Assembly (NCBI GenBank): GCA_905201055.1
Contig: CAJKMT010000002.1
Span: forward strand, 1 to 64,000
Length of the DNA stretch: 64,000 nucleotides
Direction: 5' to 3'
Origin: an uncultured Sutterella sp.
GTDB lineage: Bacteria; Pseudomonadota; Gammaproteobacteria; Burkholderiales; Burkholderiaceae_F
The translations under genes and the position numbers were made by a program. Of this stretch, positions 23,902 through 33,267 are shown piece by piece; the stretch's first letter is position 1, and every line of letters begins with the position of its first letter. Under the pieces are notes generated by a model. That model was not told where the DNA came from. It was given only the letters and a program-made list of their open reading frames with translations, and searched no databases.

Positions 23902-25005
23902 ATGAGTACCTTGTCTCGTCGAAATTTTTTGCATGGCAGCGCTCTAGTCGGTGTGTCTGTGGCCGCCGCTGCGATGACCCCGATGGCCGCTGCCGCGGTC
24001 GCTCCGAAAAAGTGCCGCACTGTGAGTGAGGTGTTTTCCATGTCGGAAGTGGACATGGCTAAAAATAGCGAAGTAGTGCAATCGGCATACGACACGATTG
24101 TGAAGTCGGTAAAGAAAATTCATAATCCGTCGCTTCGTTCAACCGTTCTGAATATTATTCAAAATCCTGCGCCCACGATCGTCAGAGGTGATGAAGCGGC
24201 CATTATGGCCTCGCTTAAAAAAGCCGGGCTTTTAAACGTCAACGCCAAGAGCGTTTTCCCGCGCATTGAGGATAAAACGCGTTCGCCTCAGCCTTTCTGG
24301 AGCGCGCCGGGCTCGGGCTACGGCTCTCACCACGCCTATCCAGGCGGCTTGGCAACGCACACCGCTTTAAATGTTGTCTCGGCTGAAGCGCTCTACGAAA
24401 ACTACCGCCACATCAACAATCTCGAGCTGGATTGGGACGATGCCGTGGGCGGTGAAATCCTTCACGACTTGCATAAGCCCTGGGTTTTCCAATGGGAAAA
24501 GGATCACTCCTGCCGTGTTGAACAAAGCTTGGCCGGTACCGGTGAGCACCATGTGCTGAGCATTGCGGAATCCATCAAGCGCGGTCTTCCTTCCTCGTTT
24601 GTGGTGGCTCAGGCCTGCGCGCACGATCATCCTTCCTCAAAACAAGGCGAAGCGCTTGTGGTGGGGTGGCTTAAGGCTGCTTCGATTATCGCAGGTGTCG
24701 ATCCGGTTTTGCATGGCTTGATTGCGCCGGACGGAAAGACTCTGCCGTTACCGCGCCGCATGGAAGGCTACGTGGTGCACTTGGCTGACCACGATTGGGT
24801 GATTTCTTCGTCAGCTTGTCAATGGTCTGTGCAAGCGCTTAAAGAACTTGCTCAAGAACAATATGGCATCACTGAAGCCGCAAAATTCAATGCTTTTAGA
24901 AATTACGTTTTGGCCAATCTTACGGCCATGCGTCTTTACGGTATCCTAAGCGCTCAGGGTCGCAAGGCGTTTGCAGCTGCCGTCGCACGTGTCATTAAGC
25001 TCTAA
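23902..25005 (+). CDS. Tat-exported HD-domain-like protein
   Basis: 367 residues. The N-terminus MSTLSRRNFLHGS is a textbook twin-arginine signal (SRRNFL) followed by an Ala-rich hydrophobic stretch to about residue 33. The mature protein carries the spaced His/Asp pattern of HD phosphohydrolases: SHHAYPGGLATHT near residue 145, GEILHDLHKPW near 190, GEHHVLSIAES near 215, CAHDHPSS near 240 and HLADHDW near 295. Export by Tat implies a folded, metal-loaded enzyme in the periplasm. HD proteins are nearly always cytoplasmic, so this is unusual. The substrate is unknown; neighbouring phosphatase and exporter genes may or may not be related. Start ATG 23902 has AGAGGAAG before it. Confidence 0.75.
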   Translation: MSTLSRRNFLHGSALVGVSVAAAAMTPMAAAAVAPKKCRTVSEVFSMSEVDMAKNSEVVQSAYDTIVKSVKKIHNPSLRSTVLNIIQNPAPTIVRGDEAAIMASLKKAGLLNVNAKSVFPRIEDKTRSPQPFWSAPGSGYGSHHAYPGGLATHTALNVVSAEALYENYRHINNLELDWDDAVGGEILHDLHKPWVFQWEKDHSCRVEQSLAGTGEHHVLSIAESIKRGLPSSFVVAQACAHDHPSSKQGEALVVGWLKAASIIAGVDPVLHGLIAPDGKTLPLPRRMEGYVVHLADHDWVISSSACQWSVQALKELAQEQYGITEAAKFNAFRNYVLANLTAMRLYGILSAQGRKAFAAAVARVIKL

Positions 25006-25007
25006 TC

Positions 25008-25079
25008 ATCGGGTTGGTGACGGGATATAACCGTCTCCACCCAGAACACCGTACGTGCGACTCCGCACACGGCGTGTCA
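25008..25079 (-). mobile_element. Group II intron 3' remnant (domains V and VI)
   Basis: On the minus strand 25078-25047 folds as domain V: CGCCGT/ACGGTG lower helix with CGC at the triad position, a two-base GT bulge on the 3' side, a GTGCG/CGCAC upper helix and a GAGT loop. It is followed by a domain VI-like hairpin at 25042-25011 (GGGTGG...GACGG / CCGTC...CCAACCC) with an unpaired A eight bases from the likely 3' end at 25008, which ends in AT. No GTGCG-type 5' end and no reverse transcriptase frame exist in 25080-25343. So it is a 5'-truncated remnant lying just beyond the HD gene stop. Confidence 0.7.
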
Positions 25080-25343
25080 TTTAGGCAATCTACTGAAGTT
25101 TGAGAGAATACTATACAACCGAAAAAGCAGAGCATTCGGAATACTTAACATCGAATTGAACCATGCGAAACAAATTGAACTGCCTAGTTCTAGCTTTTTC
25201 AGACAATATTAATAAGTATTTAGCGATATCCACCGCAGCGCTGTCTTTCTTAAAACAAATCCCCTGAAAGTTTTTCTCCTAAGGTACAATCCAAAAACCT
25301 ATAATCAAGGTAGGACAACAATAAATATTTCGTGAGCCACACT
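25080..25343. other. AT-rich non-coding stretch
   Basis: No gene or repeat seen. TATAAT at 25300-25305 is a possible -10 for the secreted protein gene, but no -35 stands at normal spacing. Upstream intron domains cannot be recognised here. Confidence 0.4.
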
Positions 25344-25805
25344 ATGAAAAAAACACTCATGATGACCGCCGTTATGGCTTTATCTCTCGGTTTTACAACT
25401 TTGACTCCCGCCTCGGCCGCACCGGTCGGCGCCCCTCCGCAAATTAGTGAAAACGATGCTCAAACGGCTCAAGATCAGGTGCGCACCCCTCGCCGCGCCA
25501 GTAACTATGACAAGGCTAGCCAGAAAGCTCGCCAACACGAGGTCAACCCCGATTTGGCTCCGAGCGACGCCGACTACGCCAAAGCGCGTCAGGACCGTGC
25601 TCAGGGCAAAGTAAAGCGTCCCTCTCAAAACACGGAAATTGAAACGGTTCGTGACCAAAACAACCGCATTACCGAATACGTTGTGACACCGGGCAGCACC
25701 AAGATCCCCTACTCGATTGAAAACCGCTCCGAACGTCCCAACGCCAATCCGGGTCACAGCAAAGATACGCTTGGAACCCCAAAATTCATCAATTTCGGGT
25801 TCTAA
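25344..25805 (+). CDS. Small secreted protein of unknown function
   Basis: 153 residues. Sec signal peptide MKKTLMMTAVMALSLGF, cleavage probably after PASA near residue 26. The mature part is hydrophilic and charged with many Arg/Gln/Asp and no Cys, ending in a segment NRITEYVVTPGSTKIPYSIE that vaguely recalls DUF2782 proteins found next to polA in related bacteria. ATG 25344 chosen; a GTG at 25332 is also in frame. The next gene starts 3 bases after the stop, so the two are probably co-transcribed. Confidence 0.62.
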   Translation: MKKTLMMTAVMALSLGFTTLTPASAAPVGAPPQISENDAQTAQDQVRTPRRASNYDKASQKARQHEVNPDLAPSDADYAKARQDRAQGKVKRPSQNTEIETVRDQNNRITEYVVTPGSTKIPYSIENRSERPNANPGHSKDTLGTPKFINFGF

Positions 25806-25808
25806 GGC

Positions 25809-26579
25809 ATGCAGGGTCATATCGCCACTTTTTCCTCACCGATCAAATGGCTCCGTGAGGGCTTGAGCGCTGTGCGCCAAGCCCCTTTCGGTATGGTGAG
25901 TATCTGTATCTTTTACGTCTTTACGATGTCGCTTTTGGGCGCGCTGCCCGTCGTCGGTCTTGTGATTGCCGCGTTTTTCATGCCCTTTGGCACGATGCTC
26001 GTTTTAAACGGCACGCGTCAGGCAAGCGAGGGTCGACAGCCCGCATACGGCATTTTGGCAGACTTATTTAAAAATCCGCTTTTGCGCTCGCGCCTTATGA
26101 ATATCGGCGCTATCTACTCGATATTCATTATCGTGGCCAATTACGCTTATATATTTCTGGCGGTGGATCAAGTCAGCCAATGGGAAATCATTGACGGGCG
26201 CTTAAATTGGAATTCAGTTTTAGAGCATTTTCCGTGGACTGCCGCCATTGTCACCGTCATTGTCTATGCGGCAGGTCAAATGGCCACCTGGTTTTCGCCG
26301 GCCCTGGTGACATTGAAAAACATGCCCGTCGGTAAGGCAACGTTTTATTCATTTTTCGGCTGCTTAAGAAACTGGCTGCCGATATTGATTTTGCTTGTCA
26401 TTATTTTCGGCGTGACTGTTTTCGGTGCCTATGTCCTGATTGTTTTGACAGAAACCTTAGGCATCGGTGATTATTCGCTCTTTTTCCTGACGCCTCTGGC
26501 CTTTTTTATCACCACTGTAGCCTACAGCACCATTTGGCCGATGTGGGTTGATATTTTCGGTGATGTAAGCGAAAACTGA
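25809..26579 (+). CDS. BPSS1780-type inner membrane protein
   Basis: 256 residues with five or six hydrophobic segments: YVFTMSLLGALPVVGLVIAA, GAIYSIFIIVANYAYIFLA, AAIVTVIVYAAGQMATWF and two near the C-terminus. The opening PIKWLREGLSAVRQAPF and the MPFGTMLVLNGTRQASEGR segment match a betaproteobacterial membrane family annotated as BPSS1780; its function is unknown. It is co-directional with the secreted protein 3 bases upstream and convergent with tusA across a shared terminator. Confidence 0.75.
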   Translation: MQGHIATFSSPIKWLREGLSAVRQAPFGMVSICIFYVFTMSLLGALPVVGLVIAAFFMPFGTMLVLNGTRQASEGRQPAYGILADLFKNPLLRSRLMNIGAIYSIFIIVANYAYIFLAVDQVSQWEIIDGRLNWNSVLEHFPWTAAIVTVIVYAAGQMATWFSPALVTLKNMPVGKATFYSFFGCLRNWLPILILLVIIFGVTVFGAYVLIVLTETLGIGDYSLFFLTPLAFFITTVAYSTIWPMWVDIFGDVSEN

Positions 26580-26586
26580 TCTTTCC

Positions 26587-26631
26587 AAAAAAAAACTCGG
26601 TCGGGACGAAAATTCCTGACCGAGTTTTTTT
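26587..26631. terminator. Bidirectional terminator between the membrane protein gene and tusA
   Basis: AAACTCGGTC (26593-26602) pairs with GACCGAGTTT (26618-26627), flanked by an A-tract on the left and TTTT on the right, so it can end transcripts in both directions. Confidence 0.9.
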
Positions 26632-26652
26632 GTTCGTAAAACGACTTTGGCT

Positions 26653-26880
26653 CTACTTATGCTCAATGTAGTGATGCCACTCTTCGTTCACTTTGTCCTG
26701 AGCAAGGACCTTGTGACCGGTTTGACTGGCAAACTGAGCCAAATCCGCGACGCTTGCCGGATCGGTAGCCAAAACCAAAAGCACCTCTCCGGTTTGCATC
26801 TTTGCCAAAGCCTTTTTCGTCTTTAGCACCGGCATGGGGCACTTGGTGCCCCTTGTGTCGATCTGCTGATCAAACCGCAT
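26653..26880 (-). CDS. tusA: TusA-family sulfurtransferase
   Basis: 75 residues, the family length. The active Cys lies in TRGTKCPMPVLKTKKAL, the CPxP motif of TusA/SirA proteins that relay persulfide sulfur, for example to tRNA 2-thiouridine. The ending DWEHHYIEH-like (NEEWHHYIEH) is also typical. It begins 2 bases after the alaS stop, so it is translated from the same message. An mnm5s2U enzyme gene (mnmC) lies elsewhere in this window, which fits a tRNA role but does not prove it. Confidence 0.88.
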   Translation of the reverse strand: MRFDQQIDTRGTKCPMPVLKTKKALAKMQTGEVLLVLATDPASVADLAQFASQTGHKVLAQDKVNEEWHHYIEHK

Positions 26881-26882
26881 GC

Positions 26883-29504
26883 TTATTTGTCCTGAAGGAA
26901 AGCTTCGACGCTAGCCAAGGCTTCAGCCAAACCGTCAGCCTTGGGGGCACCGGCCATCGCCAAATCGGGCTTGCCGCCGCCCTTGCCACCCATCTTGGAA
27001 GCGACAAAGCCAGCCAACTCTCCGGCCTTCACACGGCTCACTAAAGACTTGGCGACGCCGGCTACGATCTGCACCTTGCCGTCGTTGACGCTTGCCAATA
27101 CCACAATGGAGTCACCCAATTGGTTGCGAAGATCTTCAGCCATCGAGCGAAGAGCCTTTGCTTCAATACCTTCGACCTTCGTGACAAGAAGCTTGTAGCC
27201 ATTGAAATCCTTGGCTGAAGCCACAAGGGTAGAAGCAGTCATTTGGGCAATCTTTTCCTTCAGACGCGTGACTTCTTTTTCCAGGCTCTTAACCGTATCA
27301 AACACGGCATGAGCTTTTTCCGTCACCACATCAACCGGAGACTTCAAAGCCGCACAAACTTCACGAATCGTGTTTTCTTCTTTGCGCGTAAAGGCAACCA
27401 CGTTCATGCCGGTCGTGACTTCTACACGACGGATACCGGCGGCAATAGCAGATTCGCTCAAAATCTTGAAAGAACCAATATCGCCTGTGCGGCTCACATG
27501 CGTGCCGCCGCAAAGTTCACACGACGGGCCGATCTTCACCACACGCACGGTTTCACCGTACTTTTCACCAAAGAGCATCAACGCGCCCGTCTTCTTGGCT
27601 TCTTCAATCGGCATTTCCTGAACCGTCACTTCAGCATTGCCCAAAATTTCACGGTTCACGATATCTTCAACTTCGTGGATTTGTTCAAGCGTCATGGCTT
27701 CGGTGTGCGTGAAGTCAAAACGCGTCACATCGGGGCCGCCCCAAGAGCCGCGCTGCTGAACATGATCACCCAACACCTGGCGCAGACCGTACTGCAGCAA
27801 GTGAGCCACAGAGTGGTTGCGGCGGATGCTTTCACGACGTTCGGCATCAACTGTGACGTCAAACACATCACCCACCTTCACGTGACCTTCTTCAACGTGA
27901 GCATGGTGACCGGTCACCTTGGCCTTGATCTTTTGAGTGTCAATCACACGGACAATCGAGGTGTCATTCTTCATCACACCGGTATCGCCCACCTGACCGC
28001 CGCTTTCCCCATAGAAGGGAGTCGTATCAAGAACGACAACGCAGTCTTCACCGGCAGGCACTTCTTCAACCTGTTCACCGTCCAGATACAAGGCAATAAC
28101 CTTGCAGTCATTGTGAGCGGTTTCAGAATATCCCGTAAAGGTCGTATCCACGCCGTTATATTCGAGGCCTGCGGCCATCTTGAATTTGGCACTGGCGCGA
28201 GCCTTATCACGCTGCTCTTGCATTGCGGCATCAAAACCGTCCATATCAACGGTCATGTTGCGTTCACGGCAAACGTCTGCCGTCAAGTCAACCGGGAAGC
28301 CGTAGGTGTCGTGCAGCTTAAAGGCAACCTTTCCGTCCAACACACCGTTTGTCGTTTCCGCAATAGCCTCTTCGAGCATCTGCATGCCCTGAGAGAGCGT
28401 CTGAGCAAAACGTTCTTCTTCCTTAGCCAGAATCGTCTTAATCTTGGGATTCTTGATTTCGGGATAAGCGTCGCCCATTTCAGCGACGACGGCATCCACC
28501 AAACCGGCAAAGAAGGGCTTGCGGGCACCGAGCTTGTAGCCGTGACGAATGGCGCGGCGGCAAATACGGCGAAGCACATAAGCGCGGCCTTCGTTGCCCG
28601 GCAAAATGCCGTCAGCCACAGAGAACGTGCAGGCACGAATGTGGTCAGCGATCACCTTAAGCGACGGGCTTGTCGGATCCACATCGGTAGCACCGGCTTC
28701 TTCAACCGCTTTTTTGACGGCTGCCAACAGGTTCTTGAAGAGGTCGATATCGTAGTTGCTGTGCACGTGCTGCAAAACGGCGGCAATACGTTCCAAACCC
28801 ATACCGGTATCCACGGAAGGCTTCGGCAGCTTGTGCATCACACCGCTTTCATCGCGGTTAAACTGCATGAACACGAGGTTCCAAATTTCAATGTAGCGGT
28901 CGCCGTCTTCATCGGGGCTTCCCGGAGGGCCGCCTTGAACTTCTTCACCATGGTCATAGAAAATTTCAGAGCAAGGACCGCAGGGACCGGTCTCGCCCAT
29001 CATCCAGAAGTTATCGGACATGTAGCGGGCGCCTTTGTTATCACCGATACGCACGATGCGTTCAGCGGGCACACCGACTTCTTTGTTCCAAATGTCAAAA
29101 GCTTCGTCATCTTCGGCGTAGACCGTTACCCAGAGTTTTTCGGGAGGAAGGTGGAAGTGCTGTGTCAAGAGTTCCCAAGCGTTTTTGATGGCGTCGCGCT
29201 TGAAGTAGTCACCGAAACTGAAGTTACCCAACATTTCAAAGAATGTGTGGTGACGTGCGGTGTAACCGACGTTATCCAAGTCGTTGTGCTTGCCGCCTGC
29301 GCGGATGCACTTCTGAGCAGTCGTTGCGCGGGTATAGGGGCGCTTATCAAAACCGAGGAAAACGTCCTTAAATTGATTCATGCCCGCGTTCGTGAAGAGC
29401 AACGTCGGATCGTTGCCGGGAACCACCGGGCTGGAATGCACAATCGTATGACCTTTGCTTTCGAAAAACTTCAAAAAGGTCTCGCGAATTTGCGAAGTCT
29501 TCAT
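26883..29504 (-). CDS. alaS: Alanyl-tRNA synthetase
   Basis: 873 residues, full length. Class II catalytic core with [54 protein letters not shown] and [10 protein letters not shown]. The editing domain has [16 protein letters not shown] and the zinc-binding CELCGGTHV. The C-terminal DHHA1 domain has [14 protein letters not shown]. The start at 29504 ([10 protein letters not shown]) is preceded by AAGAGA; the longer frame from 29549 includes a non-conserved extension. A 755-codon frame on the opposite strand is a codon-bias shadow. Confidence 0.96.
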   Translation of the reverse strand: MKTSQIRETFLKFFESKGHTIVHSSPVVPGNDPTLLFTNAGMNQFKDVFLGFDKRPYTRATTAQKCIRAGGKHNDLDNVGYTARHHTFFEMLGNFSFGDYFKRDAIKNAWELLTQHFHLPPEKLWVTVYAEDDEAFDIWNKEVGVPAERIVRIGDNKGARYMSDNFWMMGETGPCGPCSEIFYDHGEEVQGGPPGSPDEDGDRYIEIWNLVFMQFNRDESGVMHKLPKPSVDTGMGLERIAAVLQHVHSNYDIDLFKNLLAAVKKAVEEAGATDVDPTSPSLKVIADHIRACTFSVADGILPGNEGRAYVLRRICRRAIRHGYKLGARKPFFAGLVDAVVAEMGDAYPEIKNPKIKTILAKEEERFAQTLSQGMQMLEEAIAETTNGVLDGKVAFKLHDTYGFPVDLTADVCRERNMTVDMDGFDAAMQEQRDKARASAKFKMAAGLEYNGVDTTFTGYSETAHNDCKVIALYLDGEQVEEVPAGEDCVVVLDTTPFYGESGGQVGDTGVMKNDTSIVRVIDTQKIKAKVTGHHAHVEEGHVKVGDVFDVTVDAERRESIRRNHSVAHLLQYGLRQVLGDHVQQRGSWGGPDVTRFDFTHTEAMTLEQIHEVEDIVNREILGNAEVTVQEMPIEEAKKTGALMLFGEKYGETVRVVKIGPSCELCGGTHVSRTGDIGSFKILSESAIAAGIRRVEVTTGMNVVAFTRKEENTIREVCAALKSPVDVVTEKAHAVFDTVKSLEKEVTRLKEKIAQMTASTLVASAKDFNGYKLLVTKVEGIEAKALRSMAEDLRNQLGDSIVVLASVNDGKVQIVAGVAKSLVSRVKAGELAGFVASKMGGKGGGKPDLAMAGAPKADGLAEALASVEAFLQDK

Positions 29505-29598
29505 AATTAGTCTCTTTTTATAAAAATAGATTTCTCCGAGTTTTTCCAATTCGGAGAGTGAATTGGTTAATTCTAGTCGTTTTTGTTACACATGGGGG

Positions 29599-29627
29599 TT
29601 TAGAGCTTGGATAGATAGGCGTATGCT
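29599..29627 (+). promoter_or_regulatory. Candidate metC promoter
   Basis: TTTAGA and TATGCT separated by 17 bases, 34 bases before the metC start and within the alaS/metC divergent gap. Four of six matches in each box. Confidence 0.38.
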
Positions 29628-29660
29628 AGAAGAACCAATTGTTTTCAGGAGCAAGAAGCC

Positions 29661-30830
29661 ATGCGCGAAGAAACGTTACTAGTTCATGGCGGCGGAAAAA
29701 TTGCCGACGACTACGACTTTGTCAATCCGCCCGTCATTCGGGCCTCAACAGTTTTGCACCGTTCTGCCAAAGATATGTTTGATCGCGCCATGCACGAGCG
29801 CGACATGATTGAGGACAAAATCCCGTACGCCACCTACGGCTCCCCCACTCATCACGCTTTCTACAAAGCACTGTGTGCGCTCGAAGGCCCCAAAGCCGCA
29901 GGCGCCTGGGCTTTTCCCTCGGGGCTTGCAGCCTGCACGGTTCCCCTGCTTGCCTTTTTAAAGGCGGGCGACCATGCCCTGTTTATTGACACCATCTATG
30001 GACCGACGCGGGAATTTGCCGAAGAAATTCTGCGCCGCATGGGCGTTGAGGTGGAATTTTTCCCACCCTCAATCGGCGCTGACATTGTTAAGCACATCAA
30101 ACCGAATACGACGCTTTTAATGCTCGAGACACCGGGCTCTCACACGTTTGAAATGCCAGACGTTCCCGCCATCGCCAAAGTCTGCCGCGAGCACAATATT
30201 GTGAGTGTTATCGATAACACGTGGGCAACATCGCTCTTTTTTAAACCGCTTGAGGTCGGCATCAATGTCGTTATCCACGCAGCCACTAAATACATAGGCG
30301 GTCACTCCGACCTTACGATGGGGGTTGTGATCTGCGATGAGCAAACGTGGCCCAAAGCCTACCGCACGATAGTTCAAACCGGACAAACCACGAGCTGCGA
30401 TGATATCTATCTTGCCTATCGGGGTCTTCGATCCATGGCTTGCCGCGTAAAAGCAGCCTCTGAGAGTACAAAAAAGATTGTTGACTGGCTTTTGACTCGA
30501 GAGGAAGTTGAACGCGTTTTGTGGCCTGCACTTCCAACCGATCCGTCTTATCCAATCTGGAAGCGAGACTTCAAAGGCGCGACTTCGCTTTTCGGCGTGA
30601 TGTTCAAAGAGCGCTATGCCAATAAGCTCGCACCGATGATTGATGCGCTTCAAATTTTCGGGCGAGGTTATTCTTGGGGCGGTTACGAAAGTCTGTTGAT
30701 CCAAAGCTACGGCACCCGAACAAAAACTCCGATGCCCTTTGAACGAATGATCCGCATTGCCGTGGGGCTTGAAAATCCGGACGACCTCATCGCTGATCTT
30801 GAACAAGCCTTCAGTAGGCTTGCGCAATAA
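29661..30830 (+). CDS. metC: Cystathionine beta-lyase
   Basis: 389-residue Cys/Met-metabolism PLP enzyme. The substrate and cofactor segments are YATYGSPTHHAFYKAL, FPSGLAACTVPLLAF, TIYGPTRE, VIDNTWATSLFFKPL and the PLP lysine in AATKYIGGHSD. It splits cystathionine to homocysteine, pyruvate and ammonia. The sequence resembles MetC more than MetB or CGL by its N-terminal ETLLVHGG and its TYGSPTH segment; exact specificity within the family cannot be proved by eye. ATG follows AGGAG by 9 bases. A bidirectional terminator separates it from hemN. Confidence 0.87.
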   Translation: MREETLLVHGGGKIADDYDFVNPPVIRASTVLHRSAKDMFDRAMHERDMIEDKIPYATYGSPTHHAFYKALCALEGPKAAGAWAFPSGLAACTVPLLAFLKAGDHALFIDTIYGPTREFAEEILRRMGVEVEFFPPSIGADIVKHIKPNTTLLMLETPGSHTFEMPDVPAIAKVCREHNIVSVIDNTWATSLFFKPLEVGINVVIHAATKYIGGHSDLTMGVVICDEQTWPKAYRTIVQTGQTTSCDDIYLAYRGLRSMACRVKAASESTKKIVDWLLTREEVERVLWPALPTDPSYPIWKRDFKGATSLFGVMFKERYANKLAPMIDALQIFGRGYSWGGYESLLIQSYGTRTKTPMPFERMIRIAVGLENPDDLIADLEQAFSRLAQ

Positions 30831-30847
30831 TTCTTTTATTCAGCAAA

Positions 30848-30885
30848 AACCGGCTTAAGTTGAGAGGACCTAAGCCGGTTATTTA
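30848..30885. terminator. Bidirectional terminator between metC and hemN
   Basis: AACCGGCTTA (30848-30857) pairs perfectly with TAAGCCGGTT (30871-30880); ATTT follows on the plus strand and TTTTTGC on the minus strand. Confidence 0.85.
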
Positions 30886-30898
30886 ATGCAGTTCTTAA

Positions 30899-32293
30899 TT
30901 AAGCAATCTTCGAATAGCCGCCCGCGCGGTCTGACTCACGAAGATAGCGGTCAAACTGCATGGCCACCGCTCGAACAAAGATCTTGCCCTTGGGGCTTAC
31001 CACGATCTCGTCAGGGCTCAATTCAACGAATCCCACCTTTTGATAGTTCTGCAGTTTTCTCAACTCGTAGGCAAAGGTTTCATCAAAATGAATGCCGAAA
31101 CGCTCTTCAATTTCTGACTTCACAACCTTAAATTGGCACATGATCGTCATAATCACGGCGTGACGCAACTGATCCTCTGCGCTTAACCGATAGCCGCGGT
31201 TTGTGGCAAGGCGCCCGGCTCGGATTGCTTCATAGTAAGCAGGAATTTCCCGAGGATTGCAGGCATAGCAATGATGAACATTACTGATGGCTGAGACCCC
31301 TAAAGCCACCATGTCGCAATCGGGGCGAGTGGAGTAGCCTTGGAAGTTGCGCTGCAATTTTCCCTGCTGCTGAGCAATCGCCAGTTCATCGGTAACCTTG
31401 GCGAAGTGATCCATGCCGATGTAGCGATAGCCGTTTTGAGTCAATCGCGTGATGGCGTCCATCATGATATGCACCTTTTCAACCGTACCCGGCAAATCCG
31501 CATCCAAAATTCTGCGCTGAGGCGGGAAGTGATGCGGCAGGTGAGCATAGTGGTAAAGCGCAATACGATCCGGCGACAATTCAAGTACCTGATCAAGCGT
31601 CTTTTCAAAAGTCTTTCGCGTCTGCTTCGGTAAGCCGTAGATCAAATCCATATTGATGGAGTGAAAACCGGCTTCGCGTGCTGCCAGCATCGTCTCTTGA
31701 GTCATCTCAAAGGGCTGGATGCGATTGACGGCTTTTTGAACGTCGGGATTGAAGTCCTGAACACCCAGACTCATCCGATTCAAACCCACTTTGGCAAGCG
31801 TCTGAACTTTATCGGGCGGGCACGTTCTGGGGTCGACTTCCATCGAAAATTCGCCGCCTTCTTCAAGCGGGAAACGACTCGTGATGAGATGCATCACGCG
31901 TTCAATTTCTTCGTTATTGAGGAACGTGGGCGAGCCGCCTCCGAAGTGAAGCTGGCTGACAGCCGTTTTGCCCGTAATCTTTTGCTTAACAAGATCAATC
32001 TCGCGATCAAGCACGTCGAGATATTCCGCGCTCTTACTGTGGTCACGCGTCACCTGTTTATTGCAGCCGCAATAAAAGCACACGTCATTGCAAAACGGAA
32101 TATGCACGTAAAGGCTCAGGGGCTTATCGGTCTGACGATTTGCCAATGCCTCTTCATAGTCAGCCACACCGAAATTTTTATTGAAGCGGTCCGCTGTCGG
32201 ATAAGAGGTATAGCGGGGCGCCGGTACGTCAAACTTCTGAAGCAATTCAATGGACGGCAATTCCACTCCGGTTAAATTCGGATCTGTCAACAT
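30899..32293 (-). CDS. hemN: Oxygen-independent coproporphyrinogen III dehydrogenase
   Basis: 464 residues, full length. A radical-SAM enzyme making protoporphyrinogen IX in heme synthesis without O2. The N-terminal FDVPAPRYTSYPTADRF is typical of true HemN. The 4Fe-4S motif CxxxCxxC is CNDVCFYC followed by GC. SAM and substrate segments include LHFGGGSPTF and NMDLIYGLPKQT, and the HemN C-terminal domain is present. It diverges from fnr; a strong FNR-like site lies 67 bases upstream of its start. Anaerobic induction is therefore likely. Confidence 0.96.
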   Translation of the reverse strand: MLTDPNLTGVELPSIELLQKFDVPAPRYTSYPTADRFNKNFGVADYEEALANRQTDKPLSLYVHIPFCNDVCFYCGCNKQVTRDHSKSAEYLDVLDREIDLVKQKITGKTAVSQLHFGGGSPTFLNNEEIERVMHLITSRFPLEEGGEFSMEVDPRTCPPDKVQTLAKVGLNRMSLGVQDFNPDVQKAVNRIQPFEMTQETMLAAREAGFHSINMDLIYGLPKQTRKTFEKTLDQVLELSPDRIALYHYAHLPHHFPPQRRILDADLPGTVEKVHIMMDAITRLTQNGYRYIGMDHFAKVTDELAIAQQQGKLQRNFQGYSTRPDCDMVALGVSAISNVHHCYACNPREIPAYYEAIRAGRLATNRGYRLSAEDQLRHAVIMTIMCQFKVVKSEIEERFGIHFDETFAYELRKLQNYQKVGFVELSPDEIVVSPKGKIFVRAVAMQFDRYLRESDRAGGYSKIA

Positions 32294-32359
32294 GGGTTTA
32301 TCCTAAATTTCAGCAATTTGATTTGAATTAAACTTCTGCTATCATTTCACAATCTATTT

Positions 32360-32373
32360 TTGACGTAAGTCAA
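32360..32373. promoter_or_regulatory. FNR-type box in the hemN/fnr divergent region
   Basis: TTGAC-GTAA-GTCAA is a perfect palindrome matching TTGAT-N4-ATCAA except the symmetrical fifth base. It lies between hemN and fnr, so it could activate hemN and also give fnr autoregulation. Confidence 0.65.
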
Positions 32374-32498
32374 AAGTAAATCGTAAATAGCGGCAACGTT
32401 CACATTGTGCACGGAAATTATTACAGCAAACTGAAGCGGTTTGCATAAATCACTGCCGCTGATTTCGGTTGTTTTAATTCAATTAGTAGATTGCATCC

Positions 32499-33254
32499 AT
32501 GTCGACTTTGTCACCGAATATCTCCGCAATCCCCTCCCTCAGGGTAAGTTGCTCACATTGCAACCTTCGCGAGCATTGTGTCCCCCTCGGTTTATCGTTG
32601 CACGACATTGATCGTTTGGAAGATTTGATTGCTTCCAGAAAGCGTATCCATCGCGGTGAACCGCTTTTTCGAGCCGGAGACCGCTTTGAAGCCATTTATG
32701 CCATTCGCCTGGGCTTTTTAAAAAGCTCTGTGATGAGCAGTGACGGACGCGAACAGGTCACCAATTTCCACATGTCCGGTGAATTGATCGGCTTGGACGG
32801 CATTGCCAATGAAGTGCATTCGTGTGACGTGATTGCACTTGAAGACACGGAAGTGTGCGTCATCCCCTACGAACGGATTCTCGCGGCTTGTGCCGAAATT
32901 GAAGATTACAACCTGCACTTTCAAAAAGTACTCTCCCGCGAAATTGTGCGCCAGCACGGTCTCATGCTTTTGTTGGGCTCCATGCACGCCGAAGAACGTC
33001 TCGCGGCATTCCTTTTAAACCTCTCTCAACGCTTCGAATCACGCGGCTACTCGCGAACAGAGTTTGTTTTGCGCATGACGCGTGCCGAAATCGGTTCTTA
33101 TCTTGGCTTAAAACTTGAAACCGTAAGCCGGGTTTTGTCTCGTTTTTCGCACGACAATCTCATCTCCGTGAACCAAAAACATGTTCACATTATTGATGCC
33201 GAGGGACTTCGTGCGATTGTTTCCGGTCAATCCCCGGAACTGATGCACGAATAA
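32499..33254 (+). CDS. fnr: FNR-type oxygen-sensing transcription regulator
   Basis: 251 residues. The 4Fe-4S ligands are all present: N-terminal CSHCNLREHC (Cys18, Cys21, Cys27) and Cys109 in VHSCDVIAL. A cyclic-nucleotide-like beta barrel follows, then a dimer helix, then a helix-turn-helix whose recognition helix LKLETVSRVLSRF carries the Glu and Ser-Arg that read TTGAT half-sites in FNR. It should activate anaerobic genes as a cluster-loaded dimer. It diverges from hemN across an FNR box. The start has no strong ribosome site but gives a normal family N-terminus. Confidence 0.95.
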   Translation: MSTLSPNISAIPSLRVSCSHCNLREHCVPLGLSLHDIDRLEDLIASRKRIHRGEPLFRAGDRFEAIYAIRLGFLKSSVMSSDGREQVTNFHMSGELIGLDGIANEVHSCDVIALEDTEVCVIPYERILAACAEIEDYNLHFQKVLSREIVRQHGLMLLLGSMHAEERLAAFLLNLSQRFESRGYSRTEFVLRMTRAEIGSYLGLKLETVSRVLSRFSHDNLISVNQKHVHIIDAEGLRAIVSGQSPELMHE

Positions 33255-33267
33255 AAAGAGGTTTTCG

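Noticed and set aside
25080..25343. Rest of a group II intron
   Set aside because: No GTGCG-type 5' boundary, no reverse transcriptase motif and no further domain pairing could be found.
27243..29510. A 755-codon open frame on the plus strand
   Set aside because: It lies wholly antisense to alaS, which has every family motif. Its composition (His/Phe/Asn-rich) is what a codon-bias shadow gives.
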